Positions 20,311 through 32,264 of a stretch of 64,000 nt of DNA are shown here, one piece after another. The notes beneath the pieces were generated by a model, which did no database searches, was not told the DNA's origin, and saw only the letters and a list, made by a program, of their open reading frames with translations. Made by a program: the position numbers and the translations under genes. The DNA is from Amaurobius ferox. Its lineage: Eukaryota > Arthropoda > Arachnida > Araneae > Amaurobiidae. Positions within the stretch are counted from its first letter, which is position 1; the number at the start of each line of letters is the position of its first letter. The stretch lies in contig OX578133.1 in NCBI GenBank assembly GCA_951213105.1, positions 141,167,313 to 141,231,312 of the forward strand, in the 5' to 3' direction.

Positions 20311-22204
20311 AGTTTATACTGAAGTTTTAAGAAATATAATCCTTCTTTCCTTTTAGCATAAAAATACTTTTCCCATTTGGTATATAGAACCATAGTACCC
20401 CTTTTGCCCCATGAAAATTAGTTATTCACTTCTAGTACTGAAACTGCTAGAAGGTTACGAAGTAATTTGGGGGAAAACATTACATCATATAATACGATAT
20501 CGTTTGTTTGGTCATTTACTACTACAATATGCAACCTTTCGTGAGACGTCCTAATATCCGGAAGCTCCCAAAACCAAAATTCGACAAAATAATGCCAAAT
20601 TCTGCACCAACACGCGATTATTTGTCAAAAATTATGCCAAATAGCGATTTTTTGTTTAAAATCTCGTCAAATGATTTTTTTTTGCCTTAATTAGCAATAT
20701 CAATAATATAAAATATTGCGTTGAAACCTACATTTATCTCAATTTGTATCAATACAGGTCATTTGTGGAATAAATTTCATTCAATTCTGATGATTCCTTC
20801 ATGGTGTTGCAATTTTTACAAACAGGAGTTTATTTTGCATTCAAGTCATCTATTTATTGAAACTCTTAAATTCAATAAACTTATTCAGTTTACAAAGAAG
20901 GAATCCAATGGTTAAACAGAAAAAAAATTTAATGTTGCATAAAGAATTGCAACAGGAGCATTGAAAAAATGTATTGCAAATCTGCTGATGATTTCTCTGA
21001 GAAAGCAGAGATAATAAATATGACTCTTTCATTCTGTTAGATATACTAAATTAAGAGTGCCTTTGATATACAGTACACTAAATTTTATCTGGCATCCCAA
21101 TATCCGGATGGTCCTGAAACTGGAATTTGGCAAAATAATGCCAAATTCATCACCAACAAGCGATTATTTGCCAAAACTTTTGTTTAAAATTATCCTGCCA
21201 AATGATTTTTAGCTTTTATTAGCAATATCAATATTATATACATTGAAACCTACATTTTTCTCACTTCAACTGTTTGTGATCCTGACATACACAAAGATCT
21301 CTTTGAATCCCTACTCACCACACTGGAAATGTTGTTAAAAATAGTTCTTGCAAGGAGGAAAATGACTAGCATCATGGAGGTAAAAGCAAACTCATTAACT
21401 GCAAGGTGGATATATTTGTTCCATGTCAAATAAGCATACTTTCGACAAGTGACAGAACATTTCCTTTGTGAAGCGAAATAAAGAGCTTCTATTTTTAGCA
21501 AAACCATATTTTTTTTAGAATGGGTGTATTCCTTTAATACATGGATCATGTCATAGTGGTAAGGTGACACCATGACGTTTCTCACTATGAAGTCACTGGG
21601 GCACAAACGAATGTGGCTAGATATTTTATTTTCACTTTTTTTAAGCTAACCATAGAATTTAAATTATCGGTCAATGTTCTTAGATCTATGAAAATTTTCC
21701 CCGAACTAAGGAAATTCAGAGATTTTTAGGGATTTATGGAAAAAGCTACAGAATCTAAAGAAATTTACAGATTTTCAAATTTTTTCTCGTTTACTAGTAA
21801 GTTTGCAATTTTTGGTTATAGAAGTTTTTATTATCACATAGTTTTGAAATTCTTAACATAAAAATTAACTTTTGGCATTTCCTGGATATTTGAAAGTTAA
21901 CCGTTTTGTTAACTGTAAGCGTTGATTATGAATAAACTGTAACTATGTTAAAACAGCTTCTTTTGATTTTTTTTCATGGTGGTCTGCTACAATCATGACG
22001 AAGAGGTGACACAGGTGTTAAACAAGTGTTTCCAATTTACAACATATTCCTTAATTATTTCCTAAGATACAGGAGTTTAAAATCTTTTATAAGGTAAGTA
22101 AAACATAGATTCCTACCATGTTTTTTTCCAGACGTTTAAAATTATCAGACAATCTAGGAGTGTTGGAAGAGGGGAAAATGCATGATTTTCATTTTTTAAG
22201 TGAG

Positions 22205-22375
22205 AGCGGGCTAGCTTCCTTGGGGATCGAAAACCTAGACCATCCGACTCGTCCTTGGAGATGAGCAGAGTTTTGGATGGTCAGAGTTTCCTTGGGGTTA
22301 AAGACTCAGGCCATCCAACTTACCCTAGGGTATGAGCAGGTTGAGTGGTCGGTGAGTTTCCTTGGGGAAATTGTT
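22205..22375. repeat. minisatellite, about 65-70-base unit
   Basis: TTTCCTTGGGG, then (GA)AAAG-C-(C)AGGCCATCC, GACTCGTCCT and a GAGATGAGCAG-like end repeat about 2.3 times in tandem. A related two-unit array is at 23505-23605. Confidence 0.65.
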
Positions 22376-22549
22376 TACAATATTTTCTGGGGTCATGAAA
22401 ATTATCAGTACTCAGGTTGTTTTTACCTTAAATCTGAGATCAGTCTAAGAGCTGTTAGCTTTTACTTCTAAGTTGTGACACATTTTAAGAAAATTCTTAG
22501 TTAACATTTTTGGTCTGAATTATGTCCATATGACTATCATCTGATGCAA

Positions 22550-22665
22550 TGAGTTCTAAAAGAAAACATGTTTTATTATCTATAAAAGGTAAAGTAACCA
22601 TTTTGAAACGTATGAACAAAGGTGCTTCTGTTAAAATATTAGATGAATATGGTATGGGCCCACTT
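22550..22665 (+). pseudogene. Tigger transposase first codons
   Basis: Reads MSSKRKHVLLSIKGK, VTILKRMNKGASV, KILDEYG. This is the start of the CENP-B-type helix-turn-helix that pogo/Tigger transposases use to bind their ends. Right after EYG the reading frame is lost by an internal deletion and the sequence jumps to the 3' end region. The same junction occurs at 36660-36730. Confidence 0.8.
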
Positions 22666-23504
22666 TAATTGAAATATTCCAAAAAAATACTTATAATAAC
22701 TAGCCTGAATAATCAACTTTTCTCAGACATTTTTTTCTTTCAAAAATTTTCTTAATCACTAAATTTGATTCTATAATTACATATAATTTGCATTTTAGTT
22801 AACCAAGTATATTTTTCACATAGATTGCAAAAAAACTATATATGATACATTTATGTTTTTAAAATGAATTATAATTTTCTATAATAACATTTTAGACCAT
22901 TCCAGTAAGTTTTAGAAAAAGTGTTCCGAATTAAAGAAAAACCTCTTATCCAGAATGCCTGAAGTCCCAAGCAGTCTGGATAATAGATCCTGTACTGTAC
23001 AAACATTTTGTCTGTCCCGATAGCTTCAATTGGGCTTTTGACATTTCCTAGTGCCAGCGATATGAAAGTACCTTTCAATTCTTTAAATTTTGAAAACAGA
23101 TTAATATTGTTACAAAAATGACGTGTGGCAACAGTGTCTATTACCCAGTTGAACTTATCGACTGGATCGGCAGCAAAACTGGCTTCTATATTCGAGTCAA
23201 CATTTAACTCAACAATACTGGTTACATTTTTAGTTTTCAATTTCAGACAATTTTTCTTAATATAGCCCATTTTCTTAAGGGTAAAGTCAGTATCTGGTCA
23301 TCTGTAGATTATTTGGACAATACCTCAGAAAACATGTAAGAGGAATTGGATGGCTTGAAACGCCACGTATATCTCGGCAACTGGATGCTTGACATCGTTC
23401 AATTTTGCTATGGCTTTCTTGAGATGCAGATTATATCCATGGGCTCATTTTCACCAGGATGGATGCTGAAGAATTCATCAAGCAGATGTACTAAATTTTT
23501 CCTC

Positions 23505-23605
23505 ATTGGTGTCGAAAGCCCAAACCATTCGACTCATCCTAGGACATGAGTAGGCCCTCATTGGTGTGAAAGCCCCAGGCCGTCCGGCTCGTCCAGAGGA
23601 CTTAG
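23505..23605. repeat. minisatellite related to 22205-22375
   Basis: Two units of about 52-55 bases, each with CCTCATTGGTGT, GAAAGCCC, a CCATTCGACTCATCC-like or CCGTCCGGCTCGTCC word and a GA-rich end. It interrupts the gag frame of the copia relic between the codons for DPADT and NLVHLL. Confidence 0.6.
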
Positions 23606-24026
23606 AGCATCAAAATCTAGGTGTCCGCTGGATCAAATGTTATATTGATCAGTTCCTGGTATTTAGGTGAAAGGCTGTAAAATAGCATAGATGATGCTTT
23701 GTCTTGTCTGAATATGAAATCATCTTGGTCTCATCGGGATGTGGTTTCATATACTGGTTTGACAGTTCGATCAATAAATCCATAACATCCTTCAGCTTTT
23801 AGTGCGAAGGACATACTTGTTACAATATGTTGCGTAATTGTCCCTCATGAGTAGTGTAGTCTTTACTGCATCCATAACTCATTTCAATAACACAATTCCA
23901 ATAGTGGTTAAACAGCTCAACTTGTTACAGCAGCGATTGTTTACTTTCTGATGGGAGGACATAGGCAGCCCCCATCAATTAGACTCATTTGTCTTTCCTC
24001 CCTATAGGTGTTTTAACTGGCCCATA

Positions 24027-24849
24027 ATCATTTGTTCAACTATGTAAAAGAAAACATGGATATTTCTTAAGTAGTGAGCAGAATTGTGCAGCAAAAAAAA
24101 AGGAAAGAAGTTTATGAGTCAAGTTAATCAACAGAATCTACATTTATTCAACTATGCATATTGCCAAATTACAGTGGCTTGCTGCTATAACTATTTGCAG
24201 TATAATAGATTTACAAGTTGTATAGAGTTGAAGAAACACAAGAGGAATGTTTTGAAAACATCAATAGCGACAGATTCAAATTTTACCTTTATATGTAGTT
24301 CAGCTTCCACCTCAGGCAGGTCACATATTGAAACGTGGATAAAACTTTTTTCTAATACATTACAGTTGAATCTTTTAAACTATGAATGGTTGACTTTCTT
24401 TATGTTTAAAAGCATAAAAAATCACTGTTGCTCAACTTGTGACAAAAACAGTCACTCACAGATTTACACATCTGAATTGGAACTTTCTATCCCACAACAC
24501 CATCATTGTCTAATGCTAAGACATTATAATAGAAGATCATCATCAATCATACTGATCAATACGATCATACATACAACCAAGTAATAATACTTATGTTTCC
24601 AAAGTGAACCTCTTATATATACAGGGATCAGTACTCACCGGAATACTACGTTATCTGGGATCTGCCCCAAAATATACAGATGAGTTTGTGTACGAGTCGG
24701 ATATTCAATTTGAATGAAGACTTCTGCTGAAAGAATGCCGTGAGTCACTCCTGACAACGAAGTAAGTGGTTCAAAAATAAATCTGAGTTTCTGAACATAG
24801 TACAGGGGAATAATGAATCACTACATTTGTTTACATTCTTCCAGCAGTA
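24027..24849. other. flank of the copia relic, possible decayed LTR
   Basis: Next to the primer-site-like sequence one would expect the relic's 5' LTR, but no second copy of this sequence is visible in the window and it does not match the LTRs of the intact element. A 166-residue plus ORF at 24084-24584 has no recognisable domain and is most likely chance. Confidence 0.35.
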
Positions 24850-25065
24850 ACTCACAAGAGAGTTTTGAAGTGCAGAGAAATTCTAAGTGCATGGTTGTGT
24901 AATTACTACTGCATCATTTTTGGATGTATTGCCACGCAGAAAAATAAACTTCTAGTCTTACGATTATTATTTTTATTTTTTTAGACTCCATATAAGTCAA
25001 CTCCACACCCTTCCCACTTTGAAGTTTTTTTTGTAACAAAATTCTCGACTTATACGTTAGTATAT
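24850..25065. repeat. DNA-transposon end repeat, copy 2
   Basis: Matches 20095-20310 in sequence and order, including TGTAATTACTACTGCATCAT and TAGACTCCATATAAGTCAAC, and ends near ATACGTTAGTATATACAGTA, where TACAGTA could be the element end with its TA target. Confidence 0.6.
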
Positions 25066-25221
25066 ACAGTAGTTCTTTTGCATTTTCAAAGAGGAGCAAT
25101 TTTTTTTCATGTTCATGTTCTTACAGTGTTAAAAGGGTTCAGCTACATTTCATACTTTATGGGCAAATGGTTGGATAATTAAGTGGCTGTCCCTTTAAAA
25201 AAAAAAAAAATGTTTGTGCTA

Positions 25222-25330
25222 GTGTCCGGACTTTGGAAAATTTCAAATTTCGGACGGCCAGATTTGGGATGTTATACTGTATTTGAATAGAAACAGATTT
25301 AATATTAAAATAAATTTAAAATATATATAT
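25222..25330. mobile_element. pogo-type terminal fragment
   Basis: TCCGGACTTTGGAAAATTTC and CGGACGGCCAGATTTGGGA are followed by TTTGAATAGAAACAGATTTA, which matches the subterminal sequence at 9237-9262 of the pogo relic. Same family, only the end preserved. Confidence 0.5.
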
Positions 25331-26278
25331 AATAAACAACATTAAAGAAAATAATGTAATGTATTAACTATATAATCTGGATCTTCATACTTTACAACAT
25401 AAATGAAATTTAAAGGAATTAAGACTTTTAATTTTAAAAAATTAACATTACTCTTACACCAATTAGAAATAATATAATAGATTATATGAAAGGTATTTGG
25501 TTATTTTAATATGAATATAAAATAATGTAACAATATTTTAATGTGGTAACGAATATTGAAATATATGTTAAGCAATATTGAAAGAAAATTGCATTATATT
25601 GTTATGCAATGTGTATACTAGTTTATGAAATTATGAAATAATATTTAGATGTTTTATTGCTGGTTATTAAAGGTAAATAGTATTTAAAATAAAATAAATA
25701 GCTTAAAATGTAAATTATATAAATATGTATTTAATTTTACTGCATATTAAACAGCATTATCTGAAATAAAACGGCATGGATTGAAAACTAAACATATTTC
25801 TAAAAGAGTAAAAGATGAAACAATGCATTTTTTTCATTCTGAAAAGGTACAACCGTATAATGCATAAAATAACATTGATTTCACCAATTTCAGAAAGATT
25901 TTACATGTATGTAAATATTACAGTGATAACAAACAAATTAAAGGCATAATGTTATTGGGAATTCAAATATACTTAGCACCTTTATTTTAACATGAAAATC
26001 ATGTAAAAAACACATAGAAACATTTAAGAATGATAAAATTGACTCGCCTTTGATATTCTAGGAATATAGTTTACTGTTCTTTAATGTAAAAACCAATCAG
26101 TGTATTATCAGGTTTAGTATCTTAGCATAGTGAAATTCCCCCAAACACAAAGTAAAAATAATAATAATAATAATAATAATAATGAAATTAAACAACATTA
26201 AATCTTATAAAATTAAATCACATAATGCAAACTAGAAATAGATTAATTAAATGCAAATTAGATATTTCTAATACTTAC
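25331..26278. other. intron of the PTIP-like gene
   Basis: AT-rich with no gene seen. An (AAT)n microsatellite of about eleven units lies at 26153-26184. On the minus strand this is the intron immediately after the 27-nt exon. Confidence 0.5.
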
Positions 26279-26305
26279 GTTTCCTCCGGCACATTCAATG
26301 ATACC
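26279..26305 (-). CDS. PAXIP1: PTIP/PAXIP1-like 27-nt exon
   Basis: A 27-base exon between TATATGTTTCAG and GTAAGTATT, both excellent splice signals. With the last base of the previous exon it reads S-IIECAGGK and leaves one base (C). The IIECAGGK block is the strand-loop of the last BRCT domain and is nearly the same as the IVECAGGK I know from vertebrate PTIP. The exon fits the end phase of 37912-38067 perfectly. It does not fit the phase of the terminal exon, so at least one exon is missing after it. Confidence 0.85.
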
Positions 26306-27743
26306 TGAAACATATAAAATAATATTATAAGTACAAAATTAAAGGCAGATGATAAAAGTAGAAAAAGCACAGGATTAACACATATAAATTTAGTTTAAGG
26401 TTAAAAATTGCAATTATGTTTGACATTCAGCATCAACAAGCCAAAGAGATAATTACAATCTCTTTATCAACATAATACTTATATCAAAATATATGTTAAC
26501 ATTTGCAATATAAATATTCTACTCTCTTAAGAGGAAACTTCCCCGCCTGAAGCTAACCTGAGAATCCCATGTTAATCAATGGGGAGAATGAAAATAAATA
26601 AAGCATTGGATTTTGAGATTTTTTCCTGGAATTTTTTGCAAAACGTAGAATTGGATTATAAGCAATTGGGATGGTCTTAAAATTATTTTTAAATTCATTA
26701 AAAGTATTTTTAAAATTAATGCAAAATGCAAAAATAAGTGCAAAAATTTGTTTTTCTAAATTTGCTCATCGATAAAGTTTGTATTAAGTTAAAAAAATTT
26801 CAAAAACCTTGCAGAAAGATTTAAGATTTTACTTTTTTATGCAAAAAGAAAATCTGAGCTATGTTGAACCCAAATTTTATAATTGGTCAAGCATTGAATA
26901 GAGGCAAAATAAAAATATCCAATCTCTGCATGATAGCGCCATCTCAAAGTTTGACATTGATAGATCGGTAACAGGTTGTTGCAGGAGTTTAGCTTCGCCT
27001 TGATTTGGGACTCATTTGTGTCATCCGTCCTCCACAATGGTGACTGACCAAACAGGATCAGGTTATTGTGGTCACAATTTCTTGGATTTCGAGTTTTTGT
27101 TTTGAAAGCAGGTCTCACAGTGAAAAATCCGGCTATGTTGCTGAAATGAATGGTCAGTCATTTTAAATTCCCCTACAATGAATAATATATATAAAGGGAA
27201 AATACGATGAGTCAAAAATCCGATTCTTAACTTTTGATGGATCTGAATGAACATTTTGAGCATTCTTTAAACGAATCAACCTTTTTCAATGATATCTGTG
27301 GATAATGATAACTCTCAAATAAGTTATGAAAATCAAATGAAATTTTCTATGATTATTTCAATTGATGAATGTAATAGGCATATTTATTTTCGCTGAGGAT
27401 GGGCTAAGAGAAAGCTTGTGTAGCAACAAACATCGGTAGAGTGGTTTTGCTTTTATTTGAGCACCTCAGAAAATTTTATCCAAAAACTGCACAGGTGGAT
27501 AGAAAGCAATTTGCAATTTTTGTGCTTCTGTGGTCTATATATCAAAATCTATGCACTGACATCAAATTTATAAAAAAATTAATTTCCCAAACACCTGATA
27601 GCATCGAGATTTGTTATTATGAACCTGCTATTGAAATCTTATTTAGTTCAAGCTTGATCTTGAATAAACTCCATGCCAATTAACTAAGATACAAAGGTTT
27701 ATAAAATAGTGGCTTTAAAGAACATTTTTGGCCCCTGGTGATG
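26306..27743. other. intron of the PTIP-like gene
   Basis: AT-rich. The only more complex piece is 26840-27140, bounded by similar AATCTGAGCTATGTTG and AATCCGGCTATGTTG words and holding a GCGCCATCT motif; it may be a small element but has no provable ends. A 93-residue minus ORF lies across it without a known domain. Confidence 0.4.
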
Positions 27744-28678
27744 GTACAGTTCAGGGTTAGAAAAATCAAAAAATGTCTACATGCCCTTCGGGCATGTTGT
27801 CCAAATGTATAGATGCCCAAGATAAAATTTTACATGCTCAACATTTTCCTAATGACATTTTTTATTGTTGATAGCCCTAGCGCCCATGAAAGTAAATATA
27901 TTAAATATGATATGTAGCCTATAATTAAATGTTAAAATTAGAAAATTAATTACTTTTAATGAAGTAAATATATCAAAAATGGGAATTGAATACTATTTAT
28001 GCTAAAATAATTTTTAAAATAACAGTTTAGCGATTTATGCCAAATTAGACCAGACAACTTTTGAAGAAGCATATTTATTACTTCCATAAAAAAGTGATCG
28101 CGATCTTAATTTACATTACATGCGGCTGTAAATCCCCATCATCAAGATTGACATTACCGTGCATGTGGCCATAAATTTACATTGGCTTAGACAGAAGGGA
28201 ATTTTTGTAGGAAACTATGCAAATTTTGTACGTAGTATGAGGATGTTTCAGATAGAAACTACAGAGATTCTATAGTAATCTGCATCTCTGCTTATCAACA
28301 CTTGTGCACGTCCACAAACCTCCCAAAGCTCCCGAAGAATAAAGCGCAAATGAATGAGAGAAAGAGAAGAAAACGAGGACCTGCTTTGGCACTGTGCCAG
28401 AGGCTCTGCTTGTTTCTTTTAGTGACGTCACTGTCGCCTGTAAACTGTGAAACTTTGTTTTCTCCCCACAGTTATCAACTATCTCACTGCATAAAATATT
28501 TGCAGTGGAGTGCTGTTTACTCGATTTTGGCTACCGATTGACCTAATCAGGTTAATGTCAAATAAAGTGTTATTACATGCCCGACTGGGCATGTAATAAA
28601 AATTAATACATGCCCGGTTGAAATTTTTATATGCCCCGGGCATGTCGGGCAATAGATTTTTCGAACCCTGGTACAGTT
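27744..28678. mobile_element. hAT-type MITE with perfect 8-bp target duplication
   Basis: The element runs 27752-28670 (919 bases), beginning CAGGGTTAGAAAAATC and ending GATTTTTCGAACCCTG. GTACAGTT is repeated exactly at 27744-27751 and 28671-28678, the 8-bp duplication typical of hAT elements. Subterminal regions are full of ACATGCCC/GGGCATGT palindromes, probably transposase binding sites. No transposase frame inside; a 79-residue ORF at 28302-28541 has no known domain. It must move using an enzyme supplied elsewhere. Confidence 0.88.
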
Positions 28679-28993
28679 AGTGGATATCAAAGATATCCTT
28701 GATATATGAATATCAGATTTCCTGGTTTATTAGAATTCAAGCATTTATACATTTAATATGCCAAGATACGTTAAATTAAAAACAAGCAAAGAAAAAAAAA
28801 ACAAGTTTCAGGAGGCAAACTTTTATTGAAAAATGCAACAAAAAAAATTATTCTCACATTTTTATCTCATACAATAAAAGTGGTTAGCTAGAAATTAAAT
28901 ACAACAAATATTTAATTGAATATAGATATACTTTTAAGTCTAAAATAACATAACTCAATTTATGTAATCACTGATTTTATACATGAGTGATAA

Positions 28994-29844
28994 TCTATAT
29001 AAATAAAATTGAAAATCTGTCCATGTGTGTGAATGTTTGTCTCATCATCAAAGAAGTTGCGCAGATTTTCATGAAATTTTGTGGTAACCTTGAAATAGCC
29101 CCACCTGAAATGTAATTCATGTTTCGAATTTCTAGGACCAGGGGATGTCAATATATTCAGAAAAAACGAATCTTCCATAGAGATAGATAGCATTATGCGG
29201 TAGATGTAAATAACAAAGACATAAAATAAATTTGATAAATGAAAGATATTGCAGTTTTGATTGGGTTATATCAATTACGGTTTTCAGATTATAGGAATGA
29301 TTGATATTTTCAATTTCTTAGGTCTTCTGTTTTATTTTGGAAAATATTTTTCCAACTCAGATGTGGTAAGGAAGACACTAATCTATTGTGTTTTCGTATA
29401 TTGTGTTTAGCTAATTGTTGAAGCAAAATATAAATAGTATGAGTTTATATTCTAATACGAGTTTTCCTTTTTGGTATATATTGATAAAATTTCATCTTTT
29501 TTGTAAATTTGTTTACAAATGGGACCAGGATGTTCTATTCTTCAGATATTTCTGTGAAAATAACTTTGTGCAACAAAAACATAGATTCTAATACTTCTAT
29601 TTAGGAAATTTAAATATTTTAACAGAATGTTTTAAATAACATTGCCATTTTGAAAACTATAGGAATTTACACATAATTGTGAAATAAGTTTTTTTTATAT
29701 TATATATTTTGTACAAAGAATAGATATACTACCAGTGATTCCATATCTTTATTCAATTATTACATCCATTGAATGACGATATTTTGGCGTATACCAAGTT
29801 AATGATAGATATAGATACTCAACAGCTAGGTTTTGCCTAGCTAA
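28994..29844 (+). mobile_element. probable non-autonomous Helitron
   Basis: Starts A|TCTATATAAATAAAATTG with CTGTCC and GTGTGTGAATGTTTGTC soon after, the usual arthropod Helitron 5' style. About 850 bases on, AGCTAGG-TTTTG-CCTAGCT (29824-29842) forms a 7-bp hairpin, and the sequence CTAA|T follows, fitting the CTRR end and A/T insertion rule. The hairpin overlaps the CTAA rather than lying a few bases before it, which weakens the call. No Rep-helicase. Confidence 0.45.
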
Positions 29845-31840
29845 TAATAATAAAAAAGAAATAAAAATAAAAAAATAACACTCTTATTAAGATACCACAG
29901 TATTTCCAATTCAAGATCTATCTGAACAAAAGACAATATATATTTTTTCTAAAAGGATACCAAATTTATTCCAGATAAATACAGAATATTTGCTTTTCTA
30001 GAAATGCCATATGGCTACCACTAACAAATTTCTAAACTTAACAGGAGATTGGCAGTTGTGTCACTTACGCTTTACTGTAAACAGTGTTTATTTAAAGAGA
30101 ATTCAAATTGAAGGGACTTGCTTAAAATAGGTACATATTTTTAGTTATAAAATAAAAAAAAGTTTAATGCAATTTAAATACAACTAACCAATTTTTTAAT
30201 CATTAAAGCTAAAGACAAAATATTTTATTTAATGATTCTAATGTAGTTTATAAAGAAAGTACCATATTCTGTCAGATTTTTACATTAGGAGAATAAATTT
30301 ATTTTCTGGTAATAAAAGCAAAAAAATTAGAGCAAATCTTGGCTAATTTTTCTTGTTCTTGAATTTTTAGTGTGAAAGGGAGATATTTCTCTTAAATAAC
30401 TATTTCACCACTGGCAGTATGAAACAACCTTTGATACATTTGTATTTTTAATATATTTTGATTTATTTTCATTTAGATGATTAAAAGATGAAGCTTCCAT
30501 AATATTAAGAAAATTAGATATTTGCTATTAAAAATATCTTTACGTTTTGAAACATTTTGTTAAAAAATTCAGAATGGTAGAAAAATAAAGGGTTTTCCAG
30601 ACATTATCGACACAAAAAGTAACAACATCTGGGCATCCCTAGAAATATTTTAAAAAATCGAATCAGGTTAACAAAACATAACAGAAAAATAAAATCTCTA
30701 CTAAATATTAACAGCAGTGATTCAGAAGTAAATTGCAGTAACCAGAAGTAAAATCTGATTTTCAAATGAAATTTCATTCGATTGAAATGAGTCTTCGCTG
30801 GTTAAGAGATTTGCACCCTATCTACTCCTGGTATAAATCTGATAGGTTGATGTAGGGGTTGAAGAGTAATATATATATATATATATATATATATTCAAAA
30901 CGAAGTCTCAATTTATGTATACAATTCTACATCAAATTACCAGGATACTACCTAGGATAAGGCGCATTGCAGCTCCATAATCCACAGCAGGATATAACTA
31001 AGAAAAAGTAAAAATATAAAGGTATGTAAAAGGGGGGATGCCAGATAAATTGCATATAAATGGCTGAGAGGGATAGCGACCTCTCATTCCCGTTTAAAGT
31101 ACTTTTATGTCTAGACAACACCCACGGAAACCAATGCAATATAATGACAGGTCCCCGATATGTGCAAAATCGAAGGCACTAGAACGAAGACAGGAAGGAA
31201 TAATGAGAGGCTGAAATTTATAATGTCAATCTGACAACCATACAATCCGGAATGCACAAAACTCTTCCTTAAGTAAACTTTTTAACGCATGCGTACATCG
31301 TTATACACTGTTATGATGTCATATTACCAATGTCTTATCTAAATGAGTATTCTTCTTCTTTGAAGAAGGAATTATAATGCTGTTTAAGAAAATTTATCAG
31401 GTAATATTTGTTATATGCTTCTCGCATGATTCTTCTGTTCACTATATATATATATATATATAGTGAGCTTCTTCCAGGAAAAAAAAAAGCAGTGTGCTGT
31501 TACTTCAAAAAGAGCACTTAAAATAATTGAAGGCACCAAGTTACAAATGGGATTGTTTGCTGTGAATAAATTCATCATTGAGAAAGGTTATGTGAACACT
31601 AAATATGTTTATAGACTTGAACAGCTGTGTTCATTAACATTTAAAATTATTTAATATATATAATTTTAAAATTTATTGAATTTAAAACTTTGGAGACTAT
31701 TAAATTGTTTTCTAATATTTTCTCATCATTCAATAAGATTTGAACGATCTTAAAGTGACAAGATATGTGTAAATTTAAAAAATATTTTCCAGTTGCTTGT
31801 TGTCATATATTAATCACAAGGATCTTTTCTGATGCTGTAA
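29845..31840. other. intron of the PTIP-like gene
   Basis: AT-rich sequence with (AT)n microsatellites at 30868-30894 and 31442-31462. A mixed-composition piece at 31020-31300 carries no recognised feature. Confidence 0.45.
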
Positions 31841-31844
31841 ATAC

Positions 31845-32060
31845 AGAATGATTAAAAGAAGATGGGACAAACTTTATAAGGTGGTAGTACACACTAATCA
31901 AGCATTTTTTGTCATAGTTTACCAGGTCAGAAATGAAACATAAAGGCATTACAGGGTGATGGATTGTGCAAGATGCTCCCATTGCTTAGCCCCTATGATC
32001 ACCCGATCTGTCCTGTCTTGACTTCTTTTTGTGGGGATATCTCAAGAGTCTCGTTAATGT
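31845..32060 (+). pseudogene. mariner-type transposase fragment
   Basis: Begins like an element end (CAGAATGATTAAAAGAAGA, then TTTATAAGGTGGTAGTACAC) and, after about 120 bases, reads RSPDLSCLDFFLWGYLK (about 31998-32050), the segment with the third catalytic acid in mariner-like transposases. Almost all of the enzyme is deleted. Confidence 0.6.
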
Positions 32061-32190
32061 ACAGGAATTGCATGCCTCTGCTAATAAAAGATGATTTATT
32101 TTGTAAATCCGCTACATGAATTGCATGTTTGCACAGCATGCATATATTGTTATTGCATAGAGCAAAGTTATTGTTATTGTATATAACTTA
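32060..32190. repeat. dispersed repeat, copy 2 (partner at 6560-6740)
   Basis: GCATGCCTCTGCTAATAAAA, GATGATTTATTTTGTAAATC, CCGCTA and several ATTGCATG words match the copy near 6654-6720. Confidence 0.55.
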
Positions 32191-32264
32191 CATGGATTGC
32201 ATGAACCCACACAGCAGCTATCCATTATTAATGTGCCCATGCAGAGGGCCCATAGTGGAGTTGT

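Larger units (their letters stand above)
20523..23000 (+). mobile_element. Tigger/pogo insertion (two 5' ends) inside the copia relic
   Basis: The copia relic breaks exactly at TA after the codons for MFV and resumes at 20522. Inside are two left ends of the same family: one from 20525 and one from 21069 (CAGTACACTAAATTTTATCT), each followed by CAATATCCGGA-like words and GGCAAAATAATGCCAAATTC. A single right end (GATCCTGTACTG, then TA at 22998-22999) closes the block. One copy is therefore truncated by, or nested with, the other. The right part keeps a transposase start. Confidence 0.75.
20311..24026 (-). pseudogene. older Ty1/copia gag-protease relic, interrupted
   Basis: Minus-strand fragments align in order with the intact element: gag start MDAVKTTLLMRDNYAT (about 23880), ALKAEGCYGFIDRT, YQELINITFDP (to about 23620), NLVHLLDEFF (about 23490), GIVQIIYR, then the frame at 22869-23270 with VIDTVATRHFCNN (protease), then, beyond a Tigger insertion, VMFSPKLLRNLLAVSVL (about 20430-20490) and KYFYAKRKEGLYFLK (to 20311). 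Many stops and frameshifts. Integrase, reverse transcriptase and RNase H are missing. A primer-site-like sequence is at 24010-24024. A matching LTR was not found. Confidence 0.82.

Noticed and set aside
20850..21060. Host exon on either strand suggested by short ORFs
   Set aside because: No splice signals in phase; the segment lies between two Tigger left ends and is most likely Tigger interior.
22869..23270. 133-codon minus ORF as an independent gene
   Set aside because: It is the protease part of the copia relic, and its last 35 codons read into the Tigger end.
24084..24584. 166-codon plus-strand ORF
   Set aside because: Cys/His/Ser-rich but with no domain and no homologous pattern; probably chance next to the copia relic.
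31350..31373. Palindrome TTCTTCTTC...GAAGAAGGAA as a heat-shock element
   Set aside because: Spacing of GAA/TTC blocks does not follow the 5-bp rule well, and no gene lies downstream.
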